This document shows, piece by piece, positions 1 through 8,465 of a stretch of 64,000 bases of DNA. The first letter of the stretch is position 1. Each line of letters begins with the position of its first letter. The stretch is from assembly GCA_030418115.1 (NCBI GenBank), contig JAUHQD010000008.1, forward strand, positions 146,611 through 210,610. The letters are read 5' to 3'. The stretch comes from Alteromonadaceae bacterium BrNp21-10 (GTDB taxonomy: Bacteria > Pseudomonadota > Gammaproteobacteria > Enterobacterales > Alteromonadaceae). The position numbers and the translations under genes were made by a program. The notes beneath the pieces were generated by a model that searched no databases, was not told the origin of the DNA, and worked only from the letters and a program-made list of their open reading frames with translations.

Positions 1-605
1 TCAGCCAATTGCTGTTTGATCCACGCTAACTGTTTAGCGCCATCTTGTTTTTGGGTTTCAGCGTATTTAGCTTCATTGGCATAACCAGGATTAAGTGGGC
101 TGGTATCAATAAATAACATCAGAACTTGCTGATCATTTTTTAAGGAGAAGGTCTTGGCATAATAACTCGCAGGCATCACCCAACGTCGGCTGACATCGCT
201 ATAATCAATTTGCGCTTGCCAGTTACCACGATAATCGTGATTGCCTAATATGGCATACCAGTTTTCGAATAAATGCGGGCCGTGATATATCTCTTCAAAA
301 GAGGATTGCCAATACGGATCATTCACCGAAGCAACCCCATTGGAATAAAAATTATCACCGGTGGTCACAATAAAATCAGCATCCAACTGCCACATGGCTA
401 TATCCATCGTTTCGGCTACTGGCCGTTGGGCATAATGGCCATTGCGCCCCCAATCCCCCAGCACTAAAAAATGCACACTGTCATCTGCTACTTCAAGTCC
501 CTGAATCTGATGTTGTTGATAAAATTGCTCATCATGCACCTCAGCTGCAACAGCAAGCTGGGTGAATACATACATCAACAGTAAGACTGCAGATTGTTTA
601 AACAT
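1..605 (-). CDS. Purple acid phosphatase-like metallophosphoesterase (C-terminus outside window)
   Basis: The reading frame begins at an ATG at 605, with GGAG six bases upstream, and runs off the left edge; about 201 residues are visible. A signal peptide (MFKQSAVLLLMYVFTQLAVAA) is followed by the metal-binding blocks of the purple acid / tartrate-resistant acid phosphatase family in the expected order: GDWG (about residue 50), GDNFY (about 83) and GNHDY (about 120). The family uses a two-metal centre to hydrolyse phosphomonoesters, here presumably in the periplasm. The gene lies just downstream of a TonB-dependent receptor on the same strand and past a terminator, so it may be partly co-transcribed. 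The substrate cannot be read from the sequence. Confidence 0.8.
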   Translation of the reverse strand, partial: MFKQSAVLLLMYVFTQLAVAAEVHDEQFYQQHQIQGLEVADDSVHFLVLGDWGRNGHYAQRPVAETMDIAMWQLDADFIVTTGDNFYSNGVASVNDPYWQSSFEEIYHGPHLFENWYAILGNHDYRGNWQAQIDYSDVSRRWVMPASYYAKTFSLKNDQQVLMLFIDTSPLNPGYANEAKYAETQKQDGAKQLAWIKQQLA

Positions 606-621
606 AATCATCTCCGAATAG

Positions 622-660
622 AAAAAAAGGTGCCGCAGACATGTTTGTTATGGCGGCACC
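622..660 (-). terminator. Rho-independent terminator after the TonB receptor
   Basis: On the minus strand an 8-bp stem, GGTGCCGC / GCGGCACC (653-660 and 629-636), is followed by seven T. It sits 18 bases past the receptor stop codon and just before the phosphatase start, so it probably attenuates read-through into the phosphatase rather than isolating it. Confidence 0.75.
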
Positions 661-677
661 AAATGCAATTAATAAGC

Positions 678-3377
678 TTATAACGTCCAGTTAAATCCTA
701 ACTCAAAAGTACGACCGTACTCTTCGTATTGGGCGTTAACACTGGGCTTATCAAAATAGTGGTAGTAAGGCTCGTCGTTGATATTGATGGCATTAAAATA
801 CAAGTACATATTGTCACTAAGGAAATATTTACCCATAAAATCTAACTGCTGATGGGCTTCTTCCATACGAATTAAGTCACCATCAATTTCTTCCAGATTC
901 TCACTTTTATAAGACATCGTCAGGCGCAAGCTCACGGCGTTACTTTCATAACCTAAGGTGACGTTACCAATTTTATCCGACTGATTTGGCAAGGTAGTTT
1001 CATAGCGCTCACCATCCAACAACGTCACGGCTTCAGAATCAGAGAACGTAGCGTTAGTTGACAGCAATAAGCCGTTATCAAATGCTTTCACCCAACTTAA
1101 TTCAATACCACTGACCTTGGCGGACTCGCCGTTAATAGGTTGCATAACTTCTTCAAAACCTTGCCAATCTGCGCTACCGGCCACATCAGCAATAATCACA
1201 AAGTTATCGATGTCTTTTCTGAAGTAACCAGCTGATAGCACGCCGATATCACCGGGGTAATATTCCAAAGCTAAATCGAAGTTATTAGATTCATAAGGCT
1301 TAAGCTCTGGATTACCCACTTCAGCTTCACGCTCGGTAACGAATTCACCATCATCTTCTTCGGTTTTGGATTCGATGATTTGAAAGGCCGCTACATCTTC
1401 AAATTTGGGACGAGAGATGGTTTGTGTAAAGGCCATGCGACCAATTAATTCCTCGCTGAAGGCATAACGCACATTCAAGCTAGGTAAAAAATGATCGTAA
1501 CTGCGTTCGCTGGCCCAAGGTGTGTTGACTACCTTTTCAACATCGGTTTGCTCATCTTCGATCAATTCAACACGCATACCTGCTGTGGAGAAGTCGGTCT
1601 CCTCGTAACGCACACCGGCAACCACACGTAAGGCATCGACTTCAATTTTTGCCATCATGTACAGCGCTAGGATATCTTCTTCATTAACGAAGGACGCGCC
1701 ATTAGATTCGACTTCAGAGTCTAACTCCGCCAATTCCAGTGAGCCGCGATTTTGCTCAAAATAGCCACGCATACCAGCACGATCTAGCCCCGGACCAAAG
1801 TCACCTAATCCCCAATCAGGGCTAGTGGTGGCAAACATGGCAGGATCCACATCATCAAAATCGCCATCAAAAATGGCTACATCAACAGTGGTCTGTTTTT
1901 CTCTGGTGCGATATTTACCACCAAACTTAAACTCTAGCGCATTACCATTCCAATCGACCATGCGGGTAATATCCATTTTAAAGCTGGTTTCAGCATCTTT
2001 AGATAAGCCCTTTTCTAAACTCACTTCATCCAATTCATAATTGGCTAAATCCATGGCTGCTGCATCTTGAGTAATAGTAGGAATTTGACCTGTCATATCC
2101 GAGCTAATCGCCATCTCTTCACCCACAAAGGTGTAATACAACGAGTTAGGCTCATCTTCTTCGGCTTTTGAATAGCCAATTTGATATTCAATTAACCAAC
2201 TATCTAGTTGATGCTCGGCACCGGCAGTAACAGACATAATGGTTTGGCTTTCATAGCGGTCTTTACTTGAGCGCTCAATTTCAGAATCATCACCGTCAAA
2301 GGTGAAGGCATTAGCCTGACGATATTCGTCATCTGAAAACTCACTGTATAAAGTGCGTAAGTAATACTGGTTGTTAAAATCAGGACGATAGTCAAGGTTC
2401 GCTGCTGCGCCTAAACGTTCGCGGTTAATGCCGTAGAAGCGCTGTTCAATTTCATCGTCACCATTGGACTCTATATTGTCTGAACCAAAATCGCGGTCGA
2501 AATAAGAAACCGCTGCCGCCACACCAAACACATCATCAATAACATTAGTATAACTACCCGATACTTTAGGGCTGGTTTCACTACGTAACTGATTTTGACT
2601 AGCTTGAACGGTGAGGCTGGCGCTTTCGCCGACTTTATCAAAGGCGCTCAAACTTTTTACCGCAATAGAACCACCAATGGCATCACCATCCATATCTGAG
2701 GTGACGGATTTAGAGACTTCCAAACCTTGTACTAATTCAGAGGGGATCACATCCAGCGCTACCGAGCGTACACCGGCTTCCGGCGACGGCACATTTAAAC
2801 CGTTAATAGTGACGTTGTTTAAATTAGGATCGATACCACGAATACCAACAAAACGACCTTCACCTTGGTCACGCTCTATGGATAAACCCGGTAAACGTTG
2901 CAATGCTTCGGCAACGTTTTGATCGGGAAACTGACCAATAGCATCAGCCGACACAATAGACTTAATACTATCGGCGACGCGTTGACGGTTAAGCGCGCTG
3001 GCTTGGCCGGCACGTTGACCATAAACCACGACATTTTCTAATTCATCTTCACCTGCAGCTAATTTAATAACTTTGCGCAAAGTTTTGTCATCATTGATCT
3101 CTACTGGCAACTCTACCGTCGGCACACCTAAATACTGCACTACTAAGGTATATTGCCCAGCTGGCACATTACTAAAACGAAATGAACCATCACGACGTGA
3201 AGTAGTAGTCATGCCCAGTTCTTTTAGTTGAATTTGGGCGCCTTCGAAGTAACTGCTTTGCGCGGCATCGGTTAGCAAGCCATTCATGTTGCCTGCTGCA
3301 TTTGCAGTAGTTGATAAAGTCGCCATGGCGGCCAAACAGGCAAGGGCCAATTTAGTTGGTACGCGTTTCATAGTCAT
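678..3377 (-). CDS. TonB-dependent outer-membrane receptor with N-terminal carboxypeptidase-regulatory-like domain
   Basis: The protein is about 899 residues from the ATG at 3377 (reads MTMKRVPTK); the frame stays open to 3425, but the later start gives a proper signal peptide ending near TANAAG. Residues of about 30-95 form a carboxypeptidase-regulatory-like beta domain, including the stretch DGSFRFSNVPAGQYTL. A plug domain follows (QFPDQNVAEALQRLPG, then RGIDPNLNNVTINGL), then a long 22-strand-type barrel ending in FELGFNWTL. This architecture is typical of the large TonB-dependent receptors of Xanthomonas, Caulobacter and Alteromonas-like bacteria, which import sugars or other organic ligands. 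The neighbouring acid phosphatase and the Pho-box-like site upstream suggest a phosphorus-containing ligand; that is inference. Confidence 0.9.
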   Translation of the reverse strand: MTMKRVPTKLALACLAAMATLSTTANAAGNMNGLLTDAAQSSYFEGAQIQLKELGMTTTSRRDGSFRFSNVPAGQYTLVVQYLGVPTVELPVEINDDKTLRKVIKLAAGEDELENVVVYGQRAGQASALNRQRVADSIKSIVSADAIGQFPDQNVAEALQRLPGLSIERDQGEGRFVGIRGIDPNLNNVTINGLNVPSPEAGVRSVALDVIPSELVQGLEVSKSVTSDMDGDAIGGSIAVKSLSAFDKVGESASLTVQASQNQLRSETSPKVSGSYTNVIDDVFGVAAAVSYFDRDFGSDNIESNGDDEIEQRFYGINRERLGAAANLDYRPDFNNQYYLRTLYSEFSDDEYRQANAFTFDGDDSEIERSSKDRYESQTIMSVTAGAEHQLDSWLIEYQIGYSKAEEDEPNSLYYTFVGEEMAISSDMTGQIPTITQDAAAMDLANYELDEVSLEKGLSKDAETSFKMDITRMVDWNGNALEFKFGGKYRTREKQTTVDVAIFDGDFDDVDPAMFATTSPDWGLGDFGPGLDRAGMRGYFEQNRGSLELAELDSEVESNGASFVNEEDILALYMMAKIEVDALRVVAGVRYEETDFSTAGMRVELIEDEQTDVEKVVNTPWASERSYDHFLPSLNVRYAFSEELIGRMAFTQTISRPKFEDVAAFQIIESKTEEDDGEFVTEREAEVGNPELKPYESNNFDLALEYYPGDIGVLSAGYFRKDIDNFVIIADVAGSADWQGFEEVMQPINGESAKVSGIELSWVKAFDNGLLLSTNATFSDSEAVTLLDGERYETTLPNQSDKIGNVTLGYESNAVSLRLTMSYKSENLEEIDGDLIRMEEAHQQLDFMGKYFLSDNMYLYFNAININDEPYYHYFDKPSVNAQYEEYGRTFELGFNWTL

Positions 3378-3439
3378 CTCTCGTATTATTGTGTGTTTTT
3401 TGAATGCAAGTTGAAGTTCCGGCACACACGCTAATTGTG

Positions 3440-3461
3440 ATAGATGACGATTTTGTGACGA
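3440..3461 (-). promoter_or_regulatory. Possible Pho box (PhoB-binding site) upstream of the TonB receptor
   Basis: Read on the minus strand there are two direct 7-mers, TCGTCAC and TCGTCAT, separated by AAAA, giving the 11-bp period of a Pho box. Each 7-mer matches the PhoB half-site consensus CTGTCAT/C at its last five positions. The site lies 63-84 bases upstream of the receptor ATG. The match is to a remembered consensus and has not been scored. Confidence 0.5.
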
Positions 3462-3525
3462 TTAGAATAATAGCAGTTGGGAAGGAAGCGGATTGAGTAC
3501 AAAAGCTCGCTAAAGATCAGTTCAG

Positions 3526-3642
3526 TGAGCTGAAATGACCTCCCCTGAAAGCGTTATTGTTAATGGTGTGCTTACCCGCCCCATCATCCAAACAAACACT
3601 AGATTCATATAAATGTCATCTTGCTGAGCCAAAATGACCTCC
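3526..3642. repeat. Two direct copies of an 18-base sequence, 99 bases apart
   Basis: TGAGCTGAAATGACCTCC at 3526-3543 recurs as TGAGCCAAAATGACCTCC at 3625-3642, with 16 of 18 bases the same. Both copies lie in the non-coding stretch between the divergent TonB receptor and GGDEF-like gene. They could be paired sites for a regulator, or remnants of a duplication. No function is assigned. Confidence 0.5.
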
Positions 3643-3720
3643 TAAATACCAAACACAGTAGAGCAGTGCAGCTTTTTGAAGTTTAAGATGCTCAACATTA
3701 TCCAGAGTTTAAAGGCAGCC

Positions 3721-4632
3721 ATGAACTATTCATTAGCATTTCGTCATCATCATTTGATATCGGTTGTTATGGCATTGATTCTATTGGCCTGTAGCTTGAG
3801 TTTTGGATTAGGTGTGTTGAAAACGTCAGCAGAGATAAGTTGGTTAGACGTCATCGGCGAAGGTAGCATTAGCTTATTTACCCTTATGTGGATTGCCTTC
3901 TTACTACTTAGTCGACCACCGGGAAAAGTCACTACCGCCCTAATATGGGGGCTAGCGCTAATGATGTTTTCGGCACTTTTAGATGTGTTTGATGAATTTG
4001 TACACCATGCTGCAGAGGTTGATTGGCTGTCGATGATCGAGTCTATTCCCGCCACGTTTGGAATAACAATATTAAGTTATGGATTGTACCAGTGGCATTT
4101 AGAACAACTCGCTCTTAACAAACAGCTACAGCGTCGAGAATCTTTAGCCAGAGATCATTCGCAAATTGATGTCATTACCCAACTTTATACTGCCGACTAT
4201 ATGCGTAACCGTATAGCCCAGCAGCTTCTCGACAATGACCACCATGACTTTTCGGTGGTGATGCTCGACATTGATGATTTTGATAGCTTCAACCGCCAGC
4301 ATGGCCATCAAGAAGGCGATCGCATTCTTAAAGATGTCGCCAACGTTATCTTAATGAATATCAGAGCTAATGATTTAGCCTGTCGTTATGCGGGTGACCG
4401 TTTCATATTACTGTTGCCACAAACATCACAAAATACAGCCAATGATATTGCCCAACATATTCGCCATTCCTTACAACATTTAGCCTTTAAAGCACCCGCT
4501 AGCAATCAACCTATATACCAATCTCTGACCTATGCTGCCGATGAATTCCGGCCGGGTGACCAAATTGACAGTTTGATACAGCGTATTAATCGCCGGTTAG
4601 ATCAGCGTAAATCCCTGATTGTTAATGTTTAA
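3721..4632 (+). CDS. Membrane protein with degenerate GGDEF domain
   Basis: The frame is open from a TTG at 3676, but the ATG at 3721 has AAGG six bases upstream and is preferred (303 residues). Four hydrophobic segments occupy roughly residues 12-125. A GGDEF-type domain follows, retaining VVMLDIDDFDSFN and GHQEGDRIL. The catalytic signature, normally RYGGDEF, reads RYAGDRF, and the usual DxLTGLxNR entry motif is also eroded. Diguanylate cyclase activity is therefore unlikely; inactive GGDEF domains often act as sensors or protein partners. The gene overlaps the downstream AraC-type regulator by 8 bases, so the two are probably translated together and functionally linked. Confidence 0.8.
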   Translation: MNYSLAFRHHHLISVVMALILLACSLSFGLGVLKTSAEISWLDVIGEGSISLFTLMWIAFLLLSRPPGKVTTALIWGLALMMFSALLDVFDEFVHHAAEVDWLSMIESIPATFGITILSYGLYQWHLEQLALNKQLQRRESLARDHSQIDVITQLYTADYMRNRIAQQLLDNDHHDFSVVMLDIDDFDSFNRQHGHQEGDRILKDVANVILMNIRANDLACRYAGDRFILLLPQTSQNTANDIAQHIRHSLQHLAFKAPASNQPIYQSLTYAADEFRPGDQIDSLIQRINRRLDQRKSLIVNV

Positions 4633-5641
4633 TATGAAAGCCATTCGCCCCTTTCTCTGTCTAAATGCCCCTTTCTTACCGGCGCAACAATTGGCCGCAA
4701 GCATTATTGATGTGGCCACCACACGTGGTGTGAATAAACACAAGCTTTTACGCGGCACCGGCATATTTAGTGAAGATCTTATACAGGGTAAAACTCTGCG
4801 GGCTGAGCAAGTATTAGCGCTTATGGCTAGGGCGCAAACCCACACCGCAGGAAACGACTGTGCCTTTCAAGTGGGCCGACGGCTGTTCCCTGGCAATTAT
4901 GGCTATCTTTCCAATGCCTTGTTGCACTGCACCCATTTTGGCGAAGCTTTAAGGTTATTAACCCGTTTTAAAATGCAAATTTGCCCGTTTATTTTTGCCA
5001 CTCGATTTGATGATGACAAACAACTGTATTTAGGTTTACAAGACAGCCTTGGCTGTGGCGATCAATGGCAGTTCATATTAGAAATTTACTGCACCGCTTT
5101 GGTTTCCGCGAGCAAATTGTTATTGGGCCAGCGTATACCCTTTCATTTTGACTTCCCTTTTGCGCGGCCCAAACATATTCAAGAATATGAAGAGAACTTA
5201 GGCTATAGGTTGGGGTTTTCACAACCACAATTACGTATCCGAGTTGATAAAGAATGGCTTAACAAACCCTTTATTCAGCAAAGTCAAAATCTCAAGCGCC
5301 ACAGTATTTATCAGGCGCAGCAGCAACAAACTTATCAACATGGATTTTTAGATGCCGTGCGACTGGCGCTAGTTAATGCACCACAAAGTAATCTGCAACA
5401 AGTGGCCACCTTATTTCAAACCAGCCCTGCCACATTTAAGCGTAAACTAAAACAGCACGGCCAAAGTTTTCAACAGATTCATGATGAACAGCGCCGCCAA
5501 CAAGCGATCCTTTTACTCAATGTTCAAGGACTGAACAATGAACAAAGTGCACAGCGTATGGACTTTGATGATGTGCCCAATTTCCGCCGCGCAGTAAAAC
5601 GTTGGACCGGCTTAACCCCTAGCCAACTTCGAGGGGTATGA
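4625..5641 (+). CDS. AraC-family transcriptional regulator with arabinose-binding-domain-like N-terminus
   Basis: The start is set at the ATG at 4625, overlapping the end of the GGDEF-like gene; a second in-frame ATG lies at 4634. The protein has 338 residues. The N-terminal ~200 residues resemble the PF12625 type of sensor domain found in regulators such as OruR and ArgR of pseudomonads. The C-terminal ~95 residues carry the two helix-turn-helix units of the AraC family, including LQQVATLFQTSPATFKRKLK and a final segment NFRRAVKRWTGLTPSQLR. The target genes are unknown. Overlap with the membrane protein upstream hints at a membrane signal passed to this regulator, which is inference. Confidence 0.88.
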   Translation: MFNMKAIRPFLCLNAPFLPAQQLAASIIDVATTRGVNKHKLLRGTGIFSEDLIQGKTLRAEQVLALMARAQTHTAGNDCAFQVGRRLFPGNYGYLSNALLHCTHFGEALRLLTRFKMQICPFIFATRFDDDKQLYLGLQDSLGCGDQWQFILEIYCTALVSASKLLLGQRIPFHFDFPFARPKHIQEYEENLGYRLGFSQPQLRIRVDKEWLNKPFIQQSQNLKRHSIYQAQQQQTYQHGFLDAVRLALVNAPQSNLQQVATLFQTSPATFKRKLKQHGQSFQQIHDEQRRQQAILLLNVQGLNNEQSAQRMDFDDVPNFRRAVKRWTGLTPSQLRGV

Positions 5642-5662
5642 CTAACTCGACATTATTACGGA

Positions 5663-6286
5663 CTAATCGACTTCAATTATTATTTGGCCTGCAGTCACAT
5701 TCACCAACTCGGCTTTAACAGCACTGATATCATTATTTGATACCGCTACCGAAACCTGTACCTGCTGACCATAATCGGCTTTAATATCGGCGACATCATA
5801 ACGTTCTAACAAGCGGCCAACCGCGCCATCATGGGCATAATCATAAATTAAAGTTAATAGCGTGCGACTGACTTTTTGTACTGTGGGTAAATCGACTAAC
5901 ACTTGTGCGACCGCGTCGGAATAGGCTCGTTGTAATCCACCAGTACCTAATTTAGTGCCACCAAAATAACGCACCACCGCCACCACAATGTCCCCTAAAC
6001 CGCTGTGCTGTAATACCTTCAACATTGGCATTCCGGCAGTACCACTAGGTTCACCATCGTCACTCATGGAGCGCACGGTAGTATTTGGCGCACCGGCAAT
6101 ATACGCCCAGCACACATGATTCGCTTGAGGATGTTGCTCTCGTAAAGAACGGATAAATTTCTCAGCAACCTCTCGTGAATCCGCACACGCTGCAAAGGTC
6201 AAAAACTTGCTGCGTTTTATCTCTAATTCGGTTTGCCATATTTGCAGAGAAGCTAGGGCTGGGACTGGGTAATTTGTATTGCTCAT
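5663..6286 (-). CDS. yigZ: YigZ / IMPACT-family protein
   Basis: The protein has 207 residues, the normal length for the family. The conserved IMPACT block is present: DDGEPSGTAGMPML, then VRYFGGTKLGTGGL and YSDA. The C-terminal ~70 residues match the second, ferredoxin-like domain of bacterial YigZ. The family is related to eukaryotic IMPACT, a regulator of the GCN2 kinase; its bacterial role is not settled. The gene converges on the AraC-type gene and lies 13 bases downstream of the AEC transporter gene, so those two may share a transcript. Confidence 0.92.
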   Translation of the reverse strand: MSNTNYPVPALASLQIWQTELEIKRSKFLTFAACADSREVAEKFIRSLREQHPQANHVCWAYIAGAPNTTVRSMSDDGEPSGTAGMPMLKVLQHSGLGDIVVAVVRYFGGTKLGTGGLQRAYSDAVAQVLVDLPTVQKVSRTLLTLIYDYAHDGAVGRLLERYDVADIKADYGQQVQVSVAVSNNDISAVKAELVNVTAGQIIIEVD

Positions 6287-6299
6287 TTTGTTTCAGTTA

Positions 6300-7226
6300 C
6301 TAAATTAAATTAGCGTATTTGAGAACAACTAAACCTAACGTCACGGTGATGGGACTAAATAATGTTGATAAGGTAATAATCTCTGCAGCAAGACTGCCGT
6401 GAAGTGTCATTTGATGACTCATCACATACGCGGCGGCGGCCGTTGGTGTCGCCATCATTAAAAACAATACCCCGAGAGCCTCCCCTTTAATACCAAACAG
6501 TATCGCACTAATCACTATCACCCCAGGCAATATAACTAATTTTAGCAAGGTCGCGACGAGCGCTGCTTTATGATTAACTTTAAGGCTTTTCCACTCAAGA
6601 CTGGCGCCAATACACACTAACGCTAATGGCAAAGTTAATTGTGCCAAATAACCTAAGGATAAGTCGATAATCTTGGGTAAAGGCACATTAGTCGAAGACC
6701 ACATAACACCAAGTAATATAGCAATAATCAGCGGATTTTTAACTAAATTGATTAATATCATGCTGCGTGAATTACTCAATAATAATACAGCGAGAATATT
6801 GTAAGAAATTGTCATGAACGCCATGTAAACCGCCGCCATGGCAATAATTTCGTCGCCAAAAGCATTCAAGCATAACGCTAACCCTATAATCCCCATGTTG
6901 CCGCGAAATGCACATTGAGTAAAAACACCGCGTTTGGATTTTTCTACAAATAATGGCGCTAACCACCACACCACCATGACACTAATCACAGTGGCGACGA
7001 ATCCAAAAATCACCAACTTCAGATTAATACTATCACTGATAGGTCGACTGCCAACACTGAGGAATAACAAACTTGGTAGCGCCACGTTAAAAACCAATTT
7101 ATTACCAATGGCCACAAAGTGTTGGTCAATTAACTTAATGCGCTTGAAGAGGATGCCGGCGAGTAAAATGATCAACAGTGGCACCGTGACATGCAGTGCC
7201 GCTTGAAAATGGGAAAAAAGATTCAT
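6300..7226 (-). CDS. AEC-family (auxin efflux carrier type) membrane transporter
   Basis: The 308 residues form about ten membrane segments, from FQAALHVTVPLLIILLAGILF to ITVTLGLVVLKYANLI, in the two-half layout of the AEC family (PF03547). The family moves organic anions such as malate and malonate, or auxin in plants; no substrate can be assigned here. It is transcribed toward yigZ. The 190 bases upstream contain a decayed gene fragment on the same strand and, presumably, its promoter. Confidence 0.88.
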   Translation of the reverse strand: MNLFSHFQAALHVTVPLLIILLAGILFKRIKLIDQHFVAIGNKLVFNVALPSLLFLSVGSRPISDSINLKLVIFGFVATVISVMVVWWLAPLFVEKSKRGVFTQCAFRGNMGIIGLALCLNAFGDEIIAMAAVYMAFMTISYNILAVLLLSNSRSMILINLVKNPLIIAILLGVMWSSTNVPLPKIIDLSLGYLAQLTLPLALVCIGASLEWKSLKVNHKAALVATLLKLVILPGVIVISAILFGIKGEALGVLFLMMATPTAAAAYVMSHQMTLHGSLAAEIITLSTLFSPITVTLGLVVLKYANLI

Positions 7227-7257
7227 AAATTGGTTCCGACGTTACACTTCTTTGTAC

Positions 7258-7340
7258 GACTATCCAGCCCAAACTCCAAACCTATCGGAAGTTGTAGCCT
7301 CCAACCCAGCCGGTTACAGGCTACTTCATCGATATAGTAA
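7258..7340 (-). pseudogene. Decayed 3' fragment of a yhiN-like flavoprotein gene
   Basis: Read on the minus strand, about 7258-7317 gives VTGWVGGYNFR, a stop, then VWSLGW. The intact flavoprotein gene at 8466-9647 ends with VTGWLGGYNFQWAWSSGWVA. DNA identity between the two is obvious around GGTAACCGG and GGCTACAACTTCC. The fragment lies on the same strand as the intact gene, about 1.2 kb away, with the lipoprotein gene between them. It is too short and too broken to be expressed. It is probably left from a duplication or insertion event. Confidence 0.65.
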
Positions 7341-7416
7341 CAAACTGCCTTATAGTTAGCAGCACTATCCTATTTAGTGTAATAATGGTTTTATTAACTA
7401 AAAAGGAGTTCCTCGT

Positions 7417-8358
7417 TTGAAAATAGTAAGCCTTATAGCGTTAACCTCAATCACATTATCTCTACTGACGTCTTGTTCCAAACCCGAAGACAATGCCCAA
7501 CAAAGTGCTACTACAACAGCAGCTAAATACTCTCTCGCCCAATGGTCGTTCAATAGGGACTTATTCGCAGGAGAAATGGACACTGTGGATTTCATTCATG
7601 CTGCAGGCGATATGGGCTTTGAAGGCGTTGAATACGTCAGCCAATTTTTTCAAGATAAAGTGGATGATTTCGAATACCTCGACCGCCTGAATGTGGCAGC
7701 CAAAAAAGCGGGTATCAAAAACATCATGATTCAAGTCGACAATATCGGCAATTTGGGCGCTTCCGATCCTGAGCTAAGAGCGCAAGCGATTGCTGAAGGT
7801 AAAAAATGGGTAGATGCCGCAAGTTATTTAGATTGTGACATGATAAGAGTGAACGCCCACGGTGATGGCAGTCCTGAACAGATCAAAGCAAATAGCATCG
7901 AAGGTATAGGTGCGTTAGCGGAATATGCTAACCAAAAAGGTATCAAAATTATCATAGAAAATCACGGCGGTATTTCCAACAATGGCGCATGGTTAGCCGA
8001 CTTGGTCGCAAAACTGGCAGATAAAAAAGTTGCCAGCCTAGCGGACTTTCATAATTGGTGTACTGAACGTGAAAACGGCGAGCTTTGGAGTGCACCTTGT
8101 GTCAAAGAATATGATGCCTATCAGGGCTTTGCCGAATTAATCACTACTGCCAAAAGCGTGAGTGTAAAAGCGTTAGCTTTTGACCCACTAGGCAATGAAA
8201 CCACCATGAACTTTGCTAAGTTTTTTAAAATTATGCACGACGTATCTTATGATGGTTATTTAGGCATAGAGTACGAAGGTTCAGACCTTCCTTCCCGCGA
8301 AGGCATCTTAAAAACCAAGGCACTGGCAGAAAAAAACTATAGCCTACAAAATCAATAA
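7417..8358 (+). CDS. Lipoprotein with xylose-isomerase-like TIM barrel (sugar phosphate isomerase/epimerase family)
   Basis: The start is a TTG at 7417, supported by AAGGAG with a 7-base gap and by a clear lipoprotein signal peptide with lipobox LTSC (Cys at about residue 20). The remaining ~290 residues follow the AP-endonuclease-2-like TIM barrel: IIIENHGG, ASLADFHNWC and YLGIEYEG supply the Glu, Asp, His and Glu that bind a divalent metal in the family. Many members isomerise or epimerise sugars. A membrane-anchored, exported copy implies work in the periplasm or on the outer membrane. The gene is alone on its strand, flanked by the yhiN fragment and intact yhiN. Confidence 0.8.
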   Translation: MKIVSLIALTSITLSLLTSCSKPEDNAQQSATTTAAKYSLAQWSFNRDLFAGEMDTVDFIHAAGDMGFEGVEYVSQFFQDKVDDFEYLDRLNVAAKKAGIKNIMIQVDNIGNLGASDPELRAQAIAEGKKWVDAASYLDCDMIRVNAHGDGSPEQIKANSIEGIGALAEYANQKGIKIIIENHGGISNNGAWLADLVAKLADKKVASLADFHNWCTERENGELWSAPCVKEYDAYQGFAELITTAKSVSVKALAFDPLGNETTMNFAKFFKIMHDVSYDGYLGIEYEGSDLPSREGILKTKALAEKNYSLQNQ

Positions 8359-8388
8359 ATCATTGGATTTTTAGCAAAACTAAGAAGC

Positions 8389-8419
8389 CGAAGGCGTTTA
8401 ATTGTACTAAACGCCTTCG
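8389..8419. terminator. Long hairpin between convergent genes
   Basis: A perfect 12-bp stem, CGAAGGCGTTTA / TAAACGCCTTCG, encloses a 7-base loop 30 bases after the lipoprotein stop and 47 bases after the flavoprotein stop on the other strand. There is no strong T tract, so it may serve as a weak bidirectional terminator or as protection for the mRNA 3' end. Confidence 0.55.
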
Positions 8420-8465
8420 ACATAAATTAAGGTTAATAAAGCTAGACGCTCTAGAGAGAAGAGTA

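Noticed and set aside
2611..2922. Plus-strand open frame of 103 codons inside the TonB receptor gene.
   Set aside because: It lies wholly opposite the plug-domain coding sequence, has no ribosome-binding site and no recognisable motif.
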